A DNA stretch of 64,000 nt from Halomonas sp. 'Soap Lake #6' (GCF_003031405.1 NZ_CP020469.1:3844001-3908000), one strand, 5' to 3'; positions 18,468 to 27,733 are shown, numbered from the stretch's first letter. Numbers and translations are program-made. The notes: generated by a model from the letters alone, not told the origin.

Positions 18468-18567
18468 TTCACCAAGCGCGAACGGTGATGAAAGGCTCGA
18501 AAGCATCTCTGGACGGCAGTGCCAGCCATCACTGACGCCAGACCCAACTATCAAAATGGAGCATATA

Positions 18568-19344
18568 ATGTCCCCACCCACCACCAGTAGCGGACTTGTG
18601 GAACATCGTATCGAGCTTGGTATTGTCGAGCTCGGCCTGGCACGCCCCGAAGTGAGAAACGCCCTGAACGAGGCCACAGCCATCACCCTGTGCGAGCGTT
18701 TGCAGGCGCTAGCCGAGGATCCCACAGTGCGGTGCGTGATCCTGCATGGTCAGGGGCAAGCGTTCTGTGCTGGCGCTGACCTCGGTGAATTCGACACCGG
18801 CAACCAGCGCCTGGCCAGTGAACGTCTAGCCATCCTTTTCGAGCCAGCCCTAAACACCATGGTGGCGATGGATAAACCAGTGATTGCAGCCGTCAGTGGT
18901 GCAGCAGCCGGTATTGGCGTCTCCTACGTACTGGCCAGCGATATGGTGGTGATGGGGAAATCTGCCTACCTGAAGCTAGCATTCATCAATATTGGCCTGA
19001 TTCCCGATGGTGGAGCCTGCTGGCACTTAGCACACCGGCTGGGCCATGCCCGGGCCTTTGAACTGGCTACCATGGCCACCCCCATTGATGCCGCACAGAG
19101 CCTATCGCTGGGGCTCGCTAACCGGGTTGTCGAGGATGGTGAGGAGCTGGCCGAGGCCCGACGGTTGGCCCAGGAACTGGTATCCCGCTCGCCCACGGCG
19201 CTTGCCGCTACCAAGCACGCACTGCGTGGGGCGAGCCAACTCACGCTACAAGAGACCATGCGCCTGGAAGGCCAGCTGCAGGACCACTGCAAGAGTGCCC
19301 CCGACTTCCAAGAACGGGTTCAGGCCTTTCGTCAGCGTCGCTAA
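18568..19344 (+). CDS. Enoyl-CoA hydratase/isomerase family protein (PaaG-like active site)
   Basis: Crotonase-fold enzyme of 258 residues acting on an acyl-CoA. ATG 18568 has GGAG at the right distance; an in-frame ATG at 18556 is less likely. The first oxyanion-hole segment is FCAGADLGEF, the second GAAAGIGVS. Where hydratases carry P-E, this protein has LKLAFINIGLIPDGGACW, with no Glu and an Asp in PDGG. That is the pattern of PaaG-type isomerases, so double-bond isomerisation may be its reaction rather than hydration. It is the leftmost gene of the IclR-linked catabolic block. Confidence 0.88.
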   Translation: MSPPTTSSGLVEHRIELGIVELGLARPEVRNALNEATAITLCERLQALAEDPTVRCVILHGQGQAFCAGADLGEFDTGNQRLASERLAILFEPALNTMVAMDKPVIAAVSGAAAGIGVSYVLASDMVVMGKSAYLKLAFINIGLIPDGGACWHLAHRLGHARAFELATMATPIDAAQSLSLGLANRVVEDGEELAEARRLAQELVSRSPTALAATKHALRGASQLTLQETMRLEGQLQDHCKSAPDFQERVQAFRQRR

Positions 19345-19387
19345 TGGTATTTTTGTTTATTGCTCGCCTTCTATCCCAGCATAAAAG

Positions 19388-19412
19388 ACCCGGCCGCTTG
19401 GGCGGCTCGGGT
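19388..19412. terminator. Hairpin between convergent genes
   Basis: ACCCGGCCGC pairs with GCGGCTCGGGT through a one-base bulge, between the enoyl-CoA hydratase and the TRAP permease. It is likely a shared terminator. Confidence 0.55.
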
Positions 19413-19456
19413 TACATCAATAGTTACCATGGTGGAAGGGAAAGAAAGTAGAGACG

Positions 19457-21511
19457 TCAGAGCGTGAAGTGTAAGGCCTCTCCCGTCGCCTTGCGTTGCA
19501 CCAGGACGATTAAGGCGCCGAGAGCCACTAGTGTCAGGGCCGAAGCAGCCAGAGTGCCATGCCCAACCCCCAACATACCGCCCCCTGGGGCCGCCAATAA
19601 CAGGCCGCCGCCCAGTACCAAGACACGCGCAACCCAACCGATCGCGCCGTAGCCCAGTTGACCGATACCGATCAGGTAGCCCTGCAGCGCCGCCGATAGC
19701 AGCCAGACCCCGAGCAGGGCGGTCACTAGCACAGTGAAGATCTCGACCACTGAGCCCTGCATCAGCAGCCCCGGGTTGAAGACGAAGAAGAAGGGAATGA
19801 AATAGATGATAGTGCCCAGCCGCATAGCCTCGAAACCAGCGCGCATGGCCGAGACCTTGGCCACACTGGCGGCGACGAAGGCGGCCAGCGCCACCGGCGG
19901 CGTGATGAAGCTCAACATGCCCCAGTACATGATGAACATATGCGACGCCAGGGGATCGAGCCCGGCCCGGATCAGCGCCGGCGCCAAGATAATCGCCAGG
20001 AAGATATAAGCGGCGGTTACTGTCATGCCGATGCCCAGCACGAAACTGGTCAGGGCTCCCATCACCAACAGAATCAGAACACTATCGCCAGCCAGGTAGA
20101 CCAGATCATTGGTCAGGGTGCCAGCCATGCCGGTGACCTGGAGAGCACCAATGATCAGGCCGATTGCCGCCAGGATGCCACCTAGCTCGGCGAGAATGCC
20201 GCCAATACTCTGCAGATACTGCCCCAACTCCTTGAACGACCAACGGTGACGGGTGAACTGGTTGATCACCAGCAGCAGCGCCGTGGCATAGAAGGGTGCC
20301 CTAGCCTCACGTTGCATGAAGATCAACATCCAGACCAGCAGGGCGAAGACGAAGATAAAGTACCAGCCCTCCTTGAACACATCGCCCAGGCGCGGCAACT
20401 CTTTCTCCGGCAAACCATGCAGCTGATGGCGTGCCGCATAGGCATCGATCTGCATAAACAAGCCGAAGAAGTAGAGCAGCGACGGGATAATCGCCGCGAT
20501 CGCCACCGTGGCATAGTTAACTCCCAGGAAACTGGCCATCACGAAGGCCGTAGCCCCCATGATCGGAGGCATCAACACACCACCGGTGGAGGCACAGGCC
20601 TCGACACCTGCGGCATACCCTCGCGAGAAGCCGATGCGGCGCATCGCTGGAATCGACAAAGGGCCGGTGGTCAGCACATTGGTGACCGGGCCGCCGCTCA
20701 TGGAGCCCATCAGGCCGCTGGAGAAGATGGCGACCTTGGCAGGCCCACCGCGGGTCTTGCCCAACAATGCAAAGGCCAGATTGATAAAGAAGCTGCCCGC
20801 GCCAGTATGCTGAAGGGATACTCCGAAGAGCAGGAAGCCGAAGAGCAACAGAGCCGCCACCCGCATGGGAATACCGAACAGGCTCTCTTCGCTCATGACA
20901 TGGAAGGTAGCGGCTTCTCCCAGTCCCATGCTAACTCCAGAGATAACATCCGGCATCCGATCGGCATAGAGGGGATAGAGGGAGCAGACCAGCACGATGA
21001 CGAAGATCGGCCATCCTCCGGTACGGCGCCCCGCTTCGAGCACGACCAGCCAGGTCGCCAAGGAGAGCCAGATGCCTAGATCGGGAGCAGCATACTCCCA
21101 AGCCTCGAAGATGATGCGTTCCGTATTCCAGGCATAGTAACTGAACATCGCCGCGATCACGGCGATGATCACCATGTCATACCAAGCCACCCGATCAATG
21201 GCAGAGCGCCGTGTGGCCGGGAAGTAGATGAACACCATAGACAGGATCAGGCCAGCGTAGATATAGAGGTAACGTGCATCTTGCATCACCTCGCCAATCA
21301 GAAATCCGAGATTGAAGATCTGGTTGATGGCCAGCACGATCAGAGTGCTGACCACCATCATTATCGCGATGCGCCAGGGGCGTGCGAGACGGCGGTAACG
21401 CACAGCATATTTCGCCTCGAGGTCGTCATCCTCCTGAACGGAGGCTATTGGCGACTCGGGGCGTGGATAGTCCTGCTGATAGTCCTGCTGATAGTCCTGC
21501 TGATAGGCCAT
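19457..21511 (-). CDS. TRAP transporter fused permease (TAXI type, DctQM fusion)
   Basis: Sodium- or proton-driven secondary transporter permease in which small (DctQ) and large (DctM) domains are fused, usual for TAXI-type TRAP systems. The 684-residue protein starts at ATG 21511 and has an acidic, repeated QQDY N-terminus, about four helices of the small domain, then the large domain with GGPAKVAIFSSGLMGSMSGGPVTNVLTTG, EACASTGGVLMPPIMGATAFVMASFLG and FITPPVALAAFVAASVA. It follows the binding-protein gene by 62 bases. The substrate is unidentified, presumably the organic acid degraded by the neighbouring enzymes. Confidence 0.93.
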   Translation of the reverse strand: MAYQQDYQQDYQQDYPRPESPIASVQEDDDLEAKYAVRYRRLARPWRIAIMMVVSTLIVLAINQIFNLGFLIGEVMQDARYLYIYAGLILSMVFIYFPATRRSAIDRVAWYDMVIIAVIAAMFSYYAWNTERIIFEAWEYAAPDLGIWLSLATWLVVLEAGRRTGGWPIFVIVLVCSLYPLYADRMPDVISGVSMGLGEAATFHVMSEESLFGIPMRVAALLLFGFLLFGVSLQHTGAGSFFINLAFALLGKTRGGPAKVAIFSSGLMGSMSGGPVTNVLTTGPLSIPAMRRIGFSRGYAAGVEACASTGGVLMPPIMGATAFVMASFLGVNYATVAIAAIIPSLLYFFGLFMQIDAYAARHQLHGLPEKELPRLGDVFKEGWYFIFVFALLVWMLIFMQREARAPFYATALLLVINQFTRHRWSFKELGQYLQSIGGILAELGGILAAIGLIIGALQVTGMAGTLTNDLVYLAGDSVLILLVMGALTSFVLGIGMTVTAAYIFLAIILAPALIRAGLDPLASHMFIMYWGMLSFITPPVALAAFVAASVAKVSAMRAGFEAMRLGTIIYFIPFFFVFNPGLLMQGSVVEIFTVLVTALLGVWLLSAALQGYLIGIGQLGYGAIGWVARVLVLGGGLLLAAPGGGMLGVGHGTLAASALTLVALGALIVLVQRKATGEALHFTL
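21467..21502 (-). repeat. 12-bp tandem repeat (3 units) in the TRAP permease N-terminus
   Basis: Three identical units of ATAGTCCTGCTG (plus strand) encode QQDY repeats starting at residue 3. Copy number could vary without breaking the frame. Confidence 0.9.
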
Positions 21512-21573
21512 AATGGATAACCTGGTGGTAATGAATGAGGCGGGGCCCCCCAAGGGTAGACAGGCCCAGTTGG

Positions 21574-22755
21574 CTACCAGCGTTCAGGGATCGTGATCAG
21601 TCCATTCTCCTCGACCACTCCGTCACGAGTCTCCCTCCATGCGGCCCTGAAGGCATCGTCATCGCGGGGGGCATCCTGAATGAACTCTTGCCACGCAGCC
21701 TGCAGGATCTCTTGACGCTTGAGGTTCTGCTGCTGGTTATCCTCAGCCGCCTCAGTCCAAATACCAATCTCCTGGAAGTAACGCACCGTCCCGTCATGGA
21801 AGGGGACGAAGGTGGTCTCCAGGCCCTGACGGTCCAGGGCCCACCCCTCGGCGCCGGGAGCGCTGTCCTTGTAACCGTCATAGTGCTCCACCATGGCCTT
21901 GGTCATGCTGTAGACCAGGGTCTCTTCCTGATCCGCCATGGTGACAAGCATCGGATACGGTGAAGTGAAGACCTCAATGCCTGCTTCGGGATCGATTGTC
22001 GGTCCCTGCACCGCCACATGCGGCACGTACCAGGGCAAACCGGAGCGTACCCGTTGCACGGCCTCCTCATCGTCATGCGGGAAGACGGCGAACTTCAAGC
22101 CCCTGGGGCTCGACTCAACACGCAGGAAGGAAGCTGAGTTGCAGGAACCGCCCGCAGCATCGGCGCGGCCCTCGATGATCGCCTCGATCGACCCCGGATA
22201 CCCGCTAACCTCTACCCGTTCAACATCGTCCCAGGTCATATTGGCATAGGAGAGCAGCGCTGCGGAGGCGTTGTTCAACGAGGGCGCCCCCTGGACATAG
22301 GTCAGACGTTTGCCACGCAGATCTTCAGCGTTCTCGATGCCAGCATCAGCGGCCGTAGCAAAGGTGAAGGAGCAGCCATCGGAGATGTTCCATAGCGCAA
22401 CGCGCACGGGCTGTGGCCCCCAGTCACGTACGCTGAAGTCATACATCCCCTCCTGCGCATAGGCCGCCTCAGAACCCGAGGCGGCAAAGTCGACTCGCCC
22501 GCTCCTCAAGGGGTGGAGACGAGAAACATCGTTGCGACCCGGCAGGACACGCAGATTCACGCCATAGTGGTTCTGCAGCACACTGCCGATTCCCACTGCC
22601 TGACTGTAGCCCGACGTGCCAGTGGGATAGGCCGACCAGGCCAGGGTACTGGGCAATTCGATCTCAGCCGCGCTAGCGGTCATGCTTGCCAACGTACTGC
22701 CCAAGAACAAAACACCCATCGCACCAACGAACATCACCTTATTGAGTTCTCGCAT
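21574..22755 (-). CDS. TAXI family TRAP transporter solute-binding protein
   Basis: Periplasmic binding protein of 393 residues with a signal peptide ending SASA (about residue 29). TAXI features are LAWSAYPTGTSGYSQAVGIGSVLQNHYGVNLRVLPGRNDVSRLHPLRSGRVDFAASGSEAAYAQ near the N-terminus and LRGKRLTYVQGAPSLNNASAAL in the middle. I choose ATG 22755 over the GTG at 22764 because GAGG precedes it. It is transcribed before the fused permease and divergent from iclR, with an operator copy between them. Confidence 0.92.
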   Translation of the reverse strand: MRELNKVMFVGAMGVLFLGSTLASMTASAAEIELPSTLAWSAYPTGTSGYSQAVGIGSVLQNHYGVNLRVLPGRNDVSRLHPLRSGRVDFAASGSEAAYAQEGMYDFSVRDWGPQPVRVALWNISDGCSFTFATAADAGIENAEDLRGKRLTYVQGAPSLNNASAALLSYANMTWDDVERVEVSGYPGSIEAIIEGRADAAGGSCNSASFLRVESSPRGLKFAVFPHDDEEAVQRVRSGLPWYVPHVAVQGPTIDPEAGIEVFTSPYPMLVTMADQEETLVYSMTKAMVEHYDGYKDSAPGAEGWALDRQGLETTFVPFHDGTVRYFQEIGIWTEAAEDNQQQNLKRQEILQAAWQEFIQDAPRDDDAFRAAWRETRDGVVEENGLITIPERW

Positions 22756-22859
22756 CACCCACACCTCATTATATCTTTTTGTTAAAGGCCCACTGCTTCG
22801 TTACCGGTAATCTAGCGATCTTTCCAGCGTGTCTGATCTTCAGAATTTACACAAAAACA

Positions 22860-22876
22860 ATTCTGCATTGCGGAAT
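22860..22876. promoter_or_regulatory. IclR-type operator, copy 2 (iclR / TRAP divergent region)
   Basis: Sequence ATTCTGCATTGCGGAAT, the most symmetrical copy. It lies between the TAXI gene and iclR. A TATACA box at 22887 on the plus strand is only 11 bp away, so binding could repress iclR itself. Confidence 0.7.
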
Positions 22877-23088
22877 CTTGTTTTGATATACATAGGAAAC
22901 GGTAGGAGGAGTTCTCTCCAACGTCAAGCTCAACCGCTCGTCGTGTGACCGATGCTCTAGCAGATATTGCTTGTTCGGCCACGGCGACAGCCCCGAGAGG
23001 CCGGAAAATAGGCGGATCTCCTACCATCCCAACATCGAGATATGCGATACTAAATTCCACTCAGACCCATGGCCCCGGAGCCCAGCCC

Positions 23089-23889
23089 ATGCCTCAACCT
23101 CCCCACCGTGACGACGACCAGGAATCAGCGGCCAAGGATCGTAACTTTGTCACTGCCCTGGCCCGCGGATTGGAGCTACTGCGCTCCTTCGGCGCCGGAG
23201 AGGAGTACCTCGGCAATGCAGAACTCTCTCAGCGTACGGGGATCCCCCGTCCGACGGTGTCGCGCCTGACTCATACCTTGACCCAGCTTGGCTACCTCAA
23301 GCGCAACCCACGCTTGGAGAAGTATCGGCTCGGCCCCGGTACCCTGGCGCTCGGTTACCGCTACCTGGGGAATCAGGGCATCCGCGAGATCGCCCGCCCC
23401 CACTTGCAACGACTTGCCGATGCCACCGACTGCAACGTCAGCCTAGGCGCCGCCGACCGCAACGACATGACCTATATCGAGACCTGCCACGGTAGCGGTC
23501 CCTTGATCATGCGCCTCGACGTGGGCTCTCGGCTGCCCATCGCTATTTCGGCGATGGGGCGTGCCTGGCTATGCGGCATCTCCGCGCAGCAGCGTGAGCA
23601 ACTATTGGAGAGACTGCGCAGCGAACACCCCAGCGACTGGCCCCGCCTGGAGCAGGGGATTCACAAGGCCCTCGAAGAGTACGCGACCTACGGCTTCTGC
23701 CTATCCGAGGGGGAGTGGCAAAGAGAAATCAGTGGCGTTGCCCTCCCCTTGGTTCTAGAAGATGGCGCCGAGGTGCTGGCCATTAACTGCGGCGGCTCCT
23801 CCCTACGCCTCAGTCACCGTATCCTGGTCGAGAACCTCGGCCCTCGACTCAAGGATCTGGCCCAGCAGATTCGCGACGATCTCAGATAA
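23089..23889 (+). CDS. IclR family transcriptional regulator
   Basis: A 266-residue regulator: winged helix-turn-helix (about residues 22-85, with LSQRTGIPRPTVSRLTHTLTQLGYL) and a GAF-like effector domain containing LGAADRNDMTYIETCHGSG and LPIAISAMGRAWLCG. ATG 23089 follows CGGAG; the long frame from 22945 lacks such a site and starts with low-complexity sequence. It is the only regulator in the catabolic block, and copies of a 17-bp palindrome typical for IclR proteins lie before the surrounding units. I infer that it controls them, with a pathway acid or CoA ester as effector. Confidence 0.93.
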   Translation: MPQPPHRDDDQESAAKDRNFVTALARGLELLRSFGAGEEYLGNAELSQRTGIPRPTVSRLTHTLTQLGYLKRNPRLEKYRLGPGTLALGYRYLGNQGIREIARPHLQRLADATDCNVSLGAADRNDMTYIETCHGSGPLIMRLDVGSRLPIAISAMGRAWLCGISAQQREQLLERLRSEHPSDWPRLEQGIHKALEEYATYGFCLSEGEWQREISGVALPLVLEDGAEVLAINCGGSSLRLSHRILVENLGPRLKDLAQQIRDDLR

Positions 23890-23895
23890 GACGAC

Positions 23896-23913
23896 GAGCG
23901 CCCTCTGGCGCTC
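23896..23913 (+). terminator. Hairpin after iclR
   Basis: Perfect 7-bp inverted repeat GAGCGCC-CTCT-GGCGCTC right after the iclR stop, without a T tract. Confidence 0.5.
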
Positions 23914-24040
23914 CCCCCTCGCATAACAGATCGCCCCAACCTTTGCCTTATCTGCCGACCGACAGCGGCGCCAGAGGCGGGGGCGATTGCCCGCCCCGAG
24001 TTCTTCCTGTATCTTCGATAGCAACAAAAAGCAAAACACA

Positions 24041-24057
24041 GTTCCGCAATACAGAAC
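24041..24057 (+). promoter_or_regulatory. IclR-type operator, copy 3 (2-hydroxyacid dehydrogenase)
   Basis: Sequence GTTCCGCAATACAGAAC, 96 bp before the dehydrogenase start. No clear -10 box was found at the 45-46 bp spacing seen for copies 1, 5 and 6. Confidence 0.65.
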
Positions 24058-24152
24058 AAGAAGCCCATCGCCATGCCGTCCACGGACTCACCCTCCGGTA
24101 AGGCGGCCAGCACAAAAGCTGTACTGCGCATTTCTCAACAAGAGGCCATGGC

Positions 24153-25082
24153 ATGAAAATTCTGTTTGTCGCAAAAGCCCCCAAACCCGAGCGCTGGACA
24201 AATCTAATCCAAGCCTGTCTCCCGGATGCCGAGATCCGCGTCTGGGATCCTGACATGCCGGTCTGGCACGCCGATTACGCCATCGTCTGGCAGCCCCCGG
24301 CCGCCCTGTTTGAGAAGGAAAGGGGCCTTAAGGCCATCTTCAACCTGGGGGCGGGCATCGATGCCCTGCTCAAGGTACCCAACCTGCCAAACGAGCTCCC
24401 CGTGGTACGTCTGGAGGACGCTGGCATGTCGGTACAGATGGCCGAGTACGTGGCCTATCACGTCATCGAGACCAGCCGGGAAATGAGAGGCTTCCGCCAG
24501 CAGGAGGCCGTCGGGGAGTGGAAGCTGCGCCGCCCGATCCAGCGCAGTGAATGGCCGATCGGCGTGCTTGGACTGGGACATATCGGCCAGCGGGTCGCTC
24601 GGACCCTGGCGGCGCTCGACTATCCCGTTTACGGATGGGCTCGCAGCGCCCACGCCATCGAGGGCGTCACCAGTTTTGCCGGGGACGCGCAACTCGATGC
24701 CTTTCTAAGCGAGACTCGCGTGCTGATCAACACGCTGCCGCTAACCGACGCCACCCGCGACCTTATCGACTATACCCTGCTCTCCAAGCTCAAGCCCCAA
24801 GCCTGCGTGATTAATGTAGGGCGCGGCGAGCACCTCGTCGACGACGACCTGTGCCGCAGCATCGCCGAGGGACAGGTCAGCCGCGCGGTGCTCGATGTCT
24901 TCCGCCAGGAGCCACTACCGGCTGAACACTCTTTCTGGAGCATGTCGGAAGTGACTATCACACCACATATCTCCGCCCGCACCCTGCGCGAAACCACCAT
25001 CGACCAGATCGCCGACAAGATCCAGGCCTTAGAGGCGGGGGAGCCCATCACCGGCATTATCGATATCGCACGAGGTTACTGA
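24153..25082 (+). CDS. NAD(P)-dependent 2-hydroxyacid dehydrogenase (GhrA-type glyoxylate/hydroxypyruvate reductase)
   Basis: Cytoplasmic reductase of 309 residues that interconverts 2-oxo and 2-hydroxy acids. Visible parts are the GhrA-like N-terminus (IVWQPPAALFEKERGLKAIFNLGAGID), the Rossmann motif GVLGLGHIGQRVA, the arginine-containing VINVGRGEHLVDDD, and the catalytic histidine in ITPHISA with the upstream FRQEPLP. It may reduce a two- or three-carbon oxo acid released by the pathway, or be part of substrate entry. It overlaps the convergent ligase gene by 7 bases. Confidence 0.9.
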   Translation: MKILFVAKAPKPERWTNLIQACLPDAEIRVWDPDMPVWHADYAIVWQPPAALFEKERGLKAIFNLGAGIDALLKVPNLPNELPVVRLEDAGMSVQMAEYVAYHVIETSREMRGFRQQEAVGEWKLRRPIQRSEWPIGVLGLGHIGQRVARTLAALDYPVYGWARSAHAIEGVTSFAGDAQLDAFLSETRVLINTLPLTDATRDLIDYTLLSKLKPQACVINVGRGEHLVDDDLCRSIAEGQVSRAVLDVFRQEPLPAEHSFWSMSEVTITPHISARTLRETTIDQIADKIQALEAGEPITGIIDIARGY

Positions 25083-26782
25083 CGTCTTATTTCGGGCCTG
25101 CCCAGGTCAGATCCATGCCCAGCGTGTCTGGCCATCTCCTGGTCCTGCAGCACCCTCCACATCAGCTTGCCGGTGGAGGTGCGCGGTAGGTCGTTCATAA
25201 ACTCGACCTGGGCTGGCACCTTGTAGGCAGCCATCTCCTGCTGGCACCAGTCGATGACCTCCTGCTCGGTCACGCACCTCTCGGCGTCCTCATGAAGCAC
25301 GATGCAGGCCTTGACTGCCTCGCCGCGGCGCGGATCAGGAGTCGAGATGACACAGCACTCACGAATCGCCGGATGGCGGTACATCAGGCTTTCCACTTCG
25401 GACGGCCAGACCTTAAAGCCCGAGGCATTAATCATGCGCTTGACCCTGTCGACCAGGAAGAAATAGCCTTCCTCGTCGTAGTAGCCAAGATCTCCGGTGC
25501 GGAAGAAGCGCTTGCCCTCCAGCTCAATGAAAGCACGGGCGGTCTCCTCGGGACGCTTCCAGTAGCCCTGGAAGATCTGTGGGCCATGACTGACGATTTC
25601 GCCCACCTCGTTAATGCCCCTCTCTTCCCCGCTGGCGACATCAATGATCCGGCTATCAACATCGAATACAGGGACGCCCAAGCATTGGGCCTTGGGACGC
25701 TCTGGCGGATTAATATGAGTCGCAGCGATGGTTTCTGAGAGGCCATAGCCTTCGATATAAGCCAGCCCGGTCAGATGGCGCAGCTTCTCCTCAATGGCCT
25801 TAGGCATGGCCGCCCCACCACCGCCAATGCTCTGCAAGCTGGAAAGGTCGTAACGCTCCACTTCAGGATCGGAGAGAAAGTCGATCGCCATGGTGGCAAT
25901 ATTGCCCCAGGAGGTGATGCGATAGCGCTGGATGAGCGTCGCCGCCACCCTACGGTCCCAGCGCGTCATGACCACCGCCGTTCCACCAGTGTAGATGGGA
26001 GCGTTCATACCACTCTGCATACCGGTGACGTGAAAGAAGGGCAGCGTCGCCAGCACGACCTCTTCGCAGGTATTCCGCAGCCAGACGCTGCGGTGCAGAG
26101 CGGTAGCCATGGACGAGCGATGAGTATGGGCACAGCCCTTCGGAGCGCCCGTGGTGCCCGAACTGTAAGGCATGACGCAGAGGTCGTCGGGTCCAGCGGT
26201 ATGCTCGCCCGGCAGGTAGCCAGCTTCCAGCGCCTCGCGCCAGGCCACGCCACCGACGAAGTCGGGCGCTCGCATAGGGGCCTGAACCTCCGCTGGCAAA
26301 AGCAGGTCCGTCGCTTGTCGCAAGTAGTCACCATAAGCGGTAACAATCACCTGCCGGAGCTGGCCCCGTCCCACCAAGGGCACGATCTGGCCCACCAGTT
26401 CCTGACCGCACAGACACAGCACCGCCTCGGTATCGGCCACATAGTGCTCAAGCTCCGCGGTCTGGTTCATCGGATTCACCGGCACCACCATCGCATCGGC
26501 GCGCAGGATAGCGTAATAGGCGATGATGAATTGCGGTGAGTTTTGCATATACAGCAACACCGGCTCCCCCTTGCCGACGCCCTGAGCCTGTAGGAAACCC
26601 GCCAATGCCTCGACCTCACGCAATAGCTCGGCGTAGGTGATCCGCGTGTCGTAATAGATGATCGCTGGCTTATCCGGATAGCGCCGGGCCGAGATCTCTA
26701 GGTTAGTAAACAGGCTGGTCTCGGGAAGGCGCAACTGCTTGGGGAGGCCTCTCGGCCATACGGCATGATGATGGGTAAACAT
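25076..26782 (-). CDS. AMP-binding acyl-CoA ligase
   Basis: ANL-superfamily acyl-CoA synthetase of 568 residues that activates a carboxylic acid with ATP and CoA. It has the P-loop YSSGTTGAPKGCAHTH, GYGLSET, the hinge region FRTGDLGYYDEEGYFFLVDRVKRMI, and the C-terminal catalytic lysine in TSTGKLMWR. Closest types are medium- to long-chain fatty acid ligases, but the substrate cannot be read from sequence. It lies 130 bases downstream of a thioesterase on the same strand and is probably transcribed with it from the operator-bearing region near 27514. Confidence 0.92.
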   Translation of the reverse strand: MFTHHHAVWPRGLPKQLRLPETSLFTNLEISARRYPDKPAIIYYDTRITYAELLREVEALAGFLQAQGVGKGEPVLLYMQNSPQFIIAYYAILRADAMVVPVNPMNQTAELEHYVADTEAVLCLCGQELVGQIVPLVGRGQLRQVIVTAYGDYLRQATDLLLPAEVQAPMRAPDFVGGVAWREALEAGYLPGEHTAGPDDLCVMPYSSGTTGAPKGCAHTHRSSMATALHRSVWLRNTCEEVVLATLPFFHVTGMQSGMNAPIYTGGTAVVMTRWDRRVAATLIQRYRITSWGNIATMAIDFLSDPEVERYDLSSLQSIGGGGAAMPKAIEEKLRHLTGLAYIEGYGLSETIAATHINPPERPKAQCLGVPVFDVDSRIIDVASGEERGINEVGEIVSHGPQIFQGYWKRPEETARAFIELEGKRFFRTGDLGYYDEEGYFFLVDRVKRMINASGFKVWPSEVESLMYRHPAIRECCVISTPDPRRGEAVKACIVLHEDAERCVTEQEVIDWCQQEMAAYKVPAQVEFMNDLPRTSTGKLMWRVLQDQEMARHAGHGSDLGRPEIRRQ

Positions 26783-26912
26783 GGAATCCCGCTCTCCTGT
26801 TTTTATTTGTTCAGTGGTTCATCAAACCCAAGATCAAGCAATCGCCTGACCGGAGCGCACAAACATGGTGCTTTTTTGTGATTATCGAAATTGGCATCAA
26901 GAATTCACTACC

Positions 26913-27359
26913 TTACGAGACAGCGTCCTCGCTACCCGAACGTAGTCGGAAGGTTCCCTCGCCCATGGCGAGCAGCTGCCCTTGCTGATCGCGGATCTCT
27001 CCAGAGCTATTGAAGATCCGTCGTCCACCGGCGCGCTTGACGCCTATCGCACGGATCACCCCGCCGCGGCACTGGCCGGTGAAGGTCGTGGTCAGCGATA
27101 GTGTCAGCGCCCGTCGCACACGCTCGGGGTCCGAGCATTGCAGCCCGGCATCAGCCATGACGATATCCAGCAGCGACATAAGCACACCGCCGTGAACCAC
27201 GCCGGAACGGTTGAGGTGTCGGGACTCAAGCGCCAGTTCGATCACCACCTCATTCTCGTGCAGGCTGACCAGACGGTAGCCAAGCAGATCATGGAAGCCA
27301 GCCGATTCCGTCGCTGCGTGCTCATTGGATGGTGACCCTGCTTGCGATGACAATTCCAC
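26913..27359 (-). CDS. PaaI-type hotdog thioesterase
   Basis: Acyl-CoA thioesterase of 148 residues, probably releasing CoA from stalled intermediates. The active-site region is LNRSGVVHGGVLMSLLDIVMADAG, with the HGG motif and the acidic residue in the following helix. I place the start at GTG 27359, directly behind AGGAGAAGGATA. The longer frame to 27458 adds residues unlike the family and has no site. An operator copy lies about 150 bp upstream. Confidence 0.87.
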   Translation of the reverse strand: MELSSQAGSPSNEHAATESAGFHDLLGYRLVSLHENEVVIELALESRHLNRSGVVHGGVLMSLLDIVMADAGLQCSDPERVRRALTLSLTTTFTGQCRGGVIRAIGVKRAGGRRIFNSSGEIRDQQGQLLAMGEGTFRLRSGSEDAVS

Positions 27360-27487
27360 TATCCTTCTCCTCTCATGGCAGTGGGGCTGCGGCGCCTTCA
27401 CACCTTCACCCCAGATAGGTTGCGCAAGACCAAGCCATACTGCCGCCTGCAGCAACAATTCAATCTGTCATGCTCTCACTCAAAACG

Positions 27488-27733
27488 TCAAGTATTCAGA
27501 ATGCAGTTCTGCTGTGCAAAACCACTAATACCGCCTAGGGTCTCAGCCAGCACTACTGAAACGCCCCCATGTAGTAGGCCTGCGGGCTGAAAGGTTCGCT
27601 CATCAACAGGCATTCTGGCGCGCAGAGACTCCCCGTCGATATCGAGAAACTCAATCCCCAGATGAGCGATCAGCGTGCCTTGCGCACGTTCTGTCAGCAC
27701 CTCCAGCGTTGGTGTTACCTTCCAGATGGCCAT
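27488..27733 (-). pseudogene. Truncated hotdog thioesterase
   Basis: The 81-residue frame starts like an intact thioesterase (GTLIAHLGIEFLDIDGESLRARMPVDERTFQPAGLLHGGVSVVLAETLGG), then ends about 20 residues later, roughly half the usual 130-140 residues. The missing half includes several core strands, so it is unlikely to fold. Its last codons overlap operator copy 4, which suggests the 3' half was lost at a junction that brought in the control region of the next thioesterase. Confidence 0.75.
27506..27522 (-). promoter_or_regulatory. IclR-type operator, copy 4 (thioesterase-ligase unit)
   Basis: Sequence GTTCTGCTGTGCAAAAC, less symmetrical than the others but keeping the invariant GC and C positions. 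It lies inside the 3' end of the truncated thioesterase and upstream of the intact one. Confidence 0.5.

Noticed and set aside
20246..21079. A 277-codon open frame on the plus strand inside the TRAP permease gene
   Set aside because: It is antisense to a well-supported membrane protein. Its product is rich in Gln, His, Asp and Arg, as expected from the reverse of hydrophobic codons, and has no family features.
22767..22772. TATAAT on the minus strand as promoter of the TAXI gene
   Set aside because: It is only a dozen bases before the start codon and overlaps the ribosome binding site, with no -35 at the right distance.
25775..26539. A 254-codon open frame on the plus strand inside the CoA ligase gene
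   Set aside because: It is antisense to a clear ANL ligase with all motifs, and its translation resembles no protein.
26783..26912. An eighth operator copy before the CoA ligase
   Set aside because: GCGCACAAACATGGTGC has the wrong internal spacing. The ligase can be transcribed from the thioesterase promoter.
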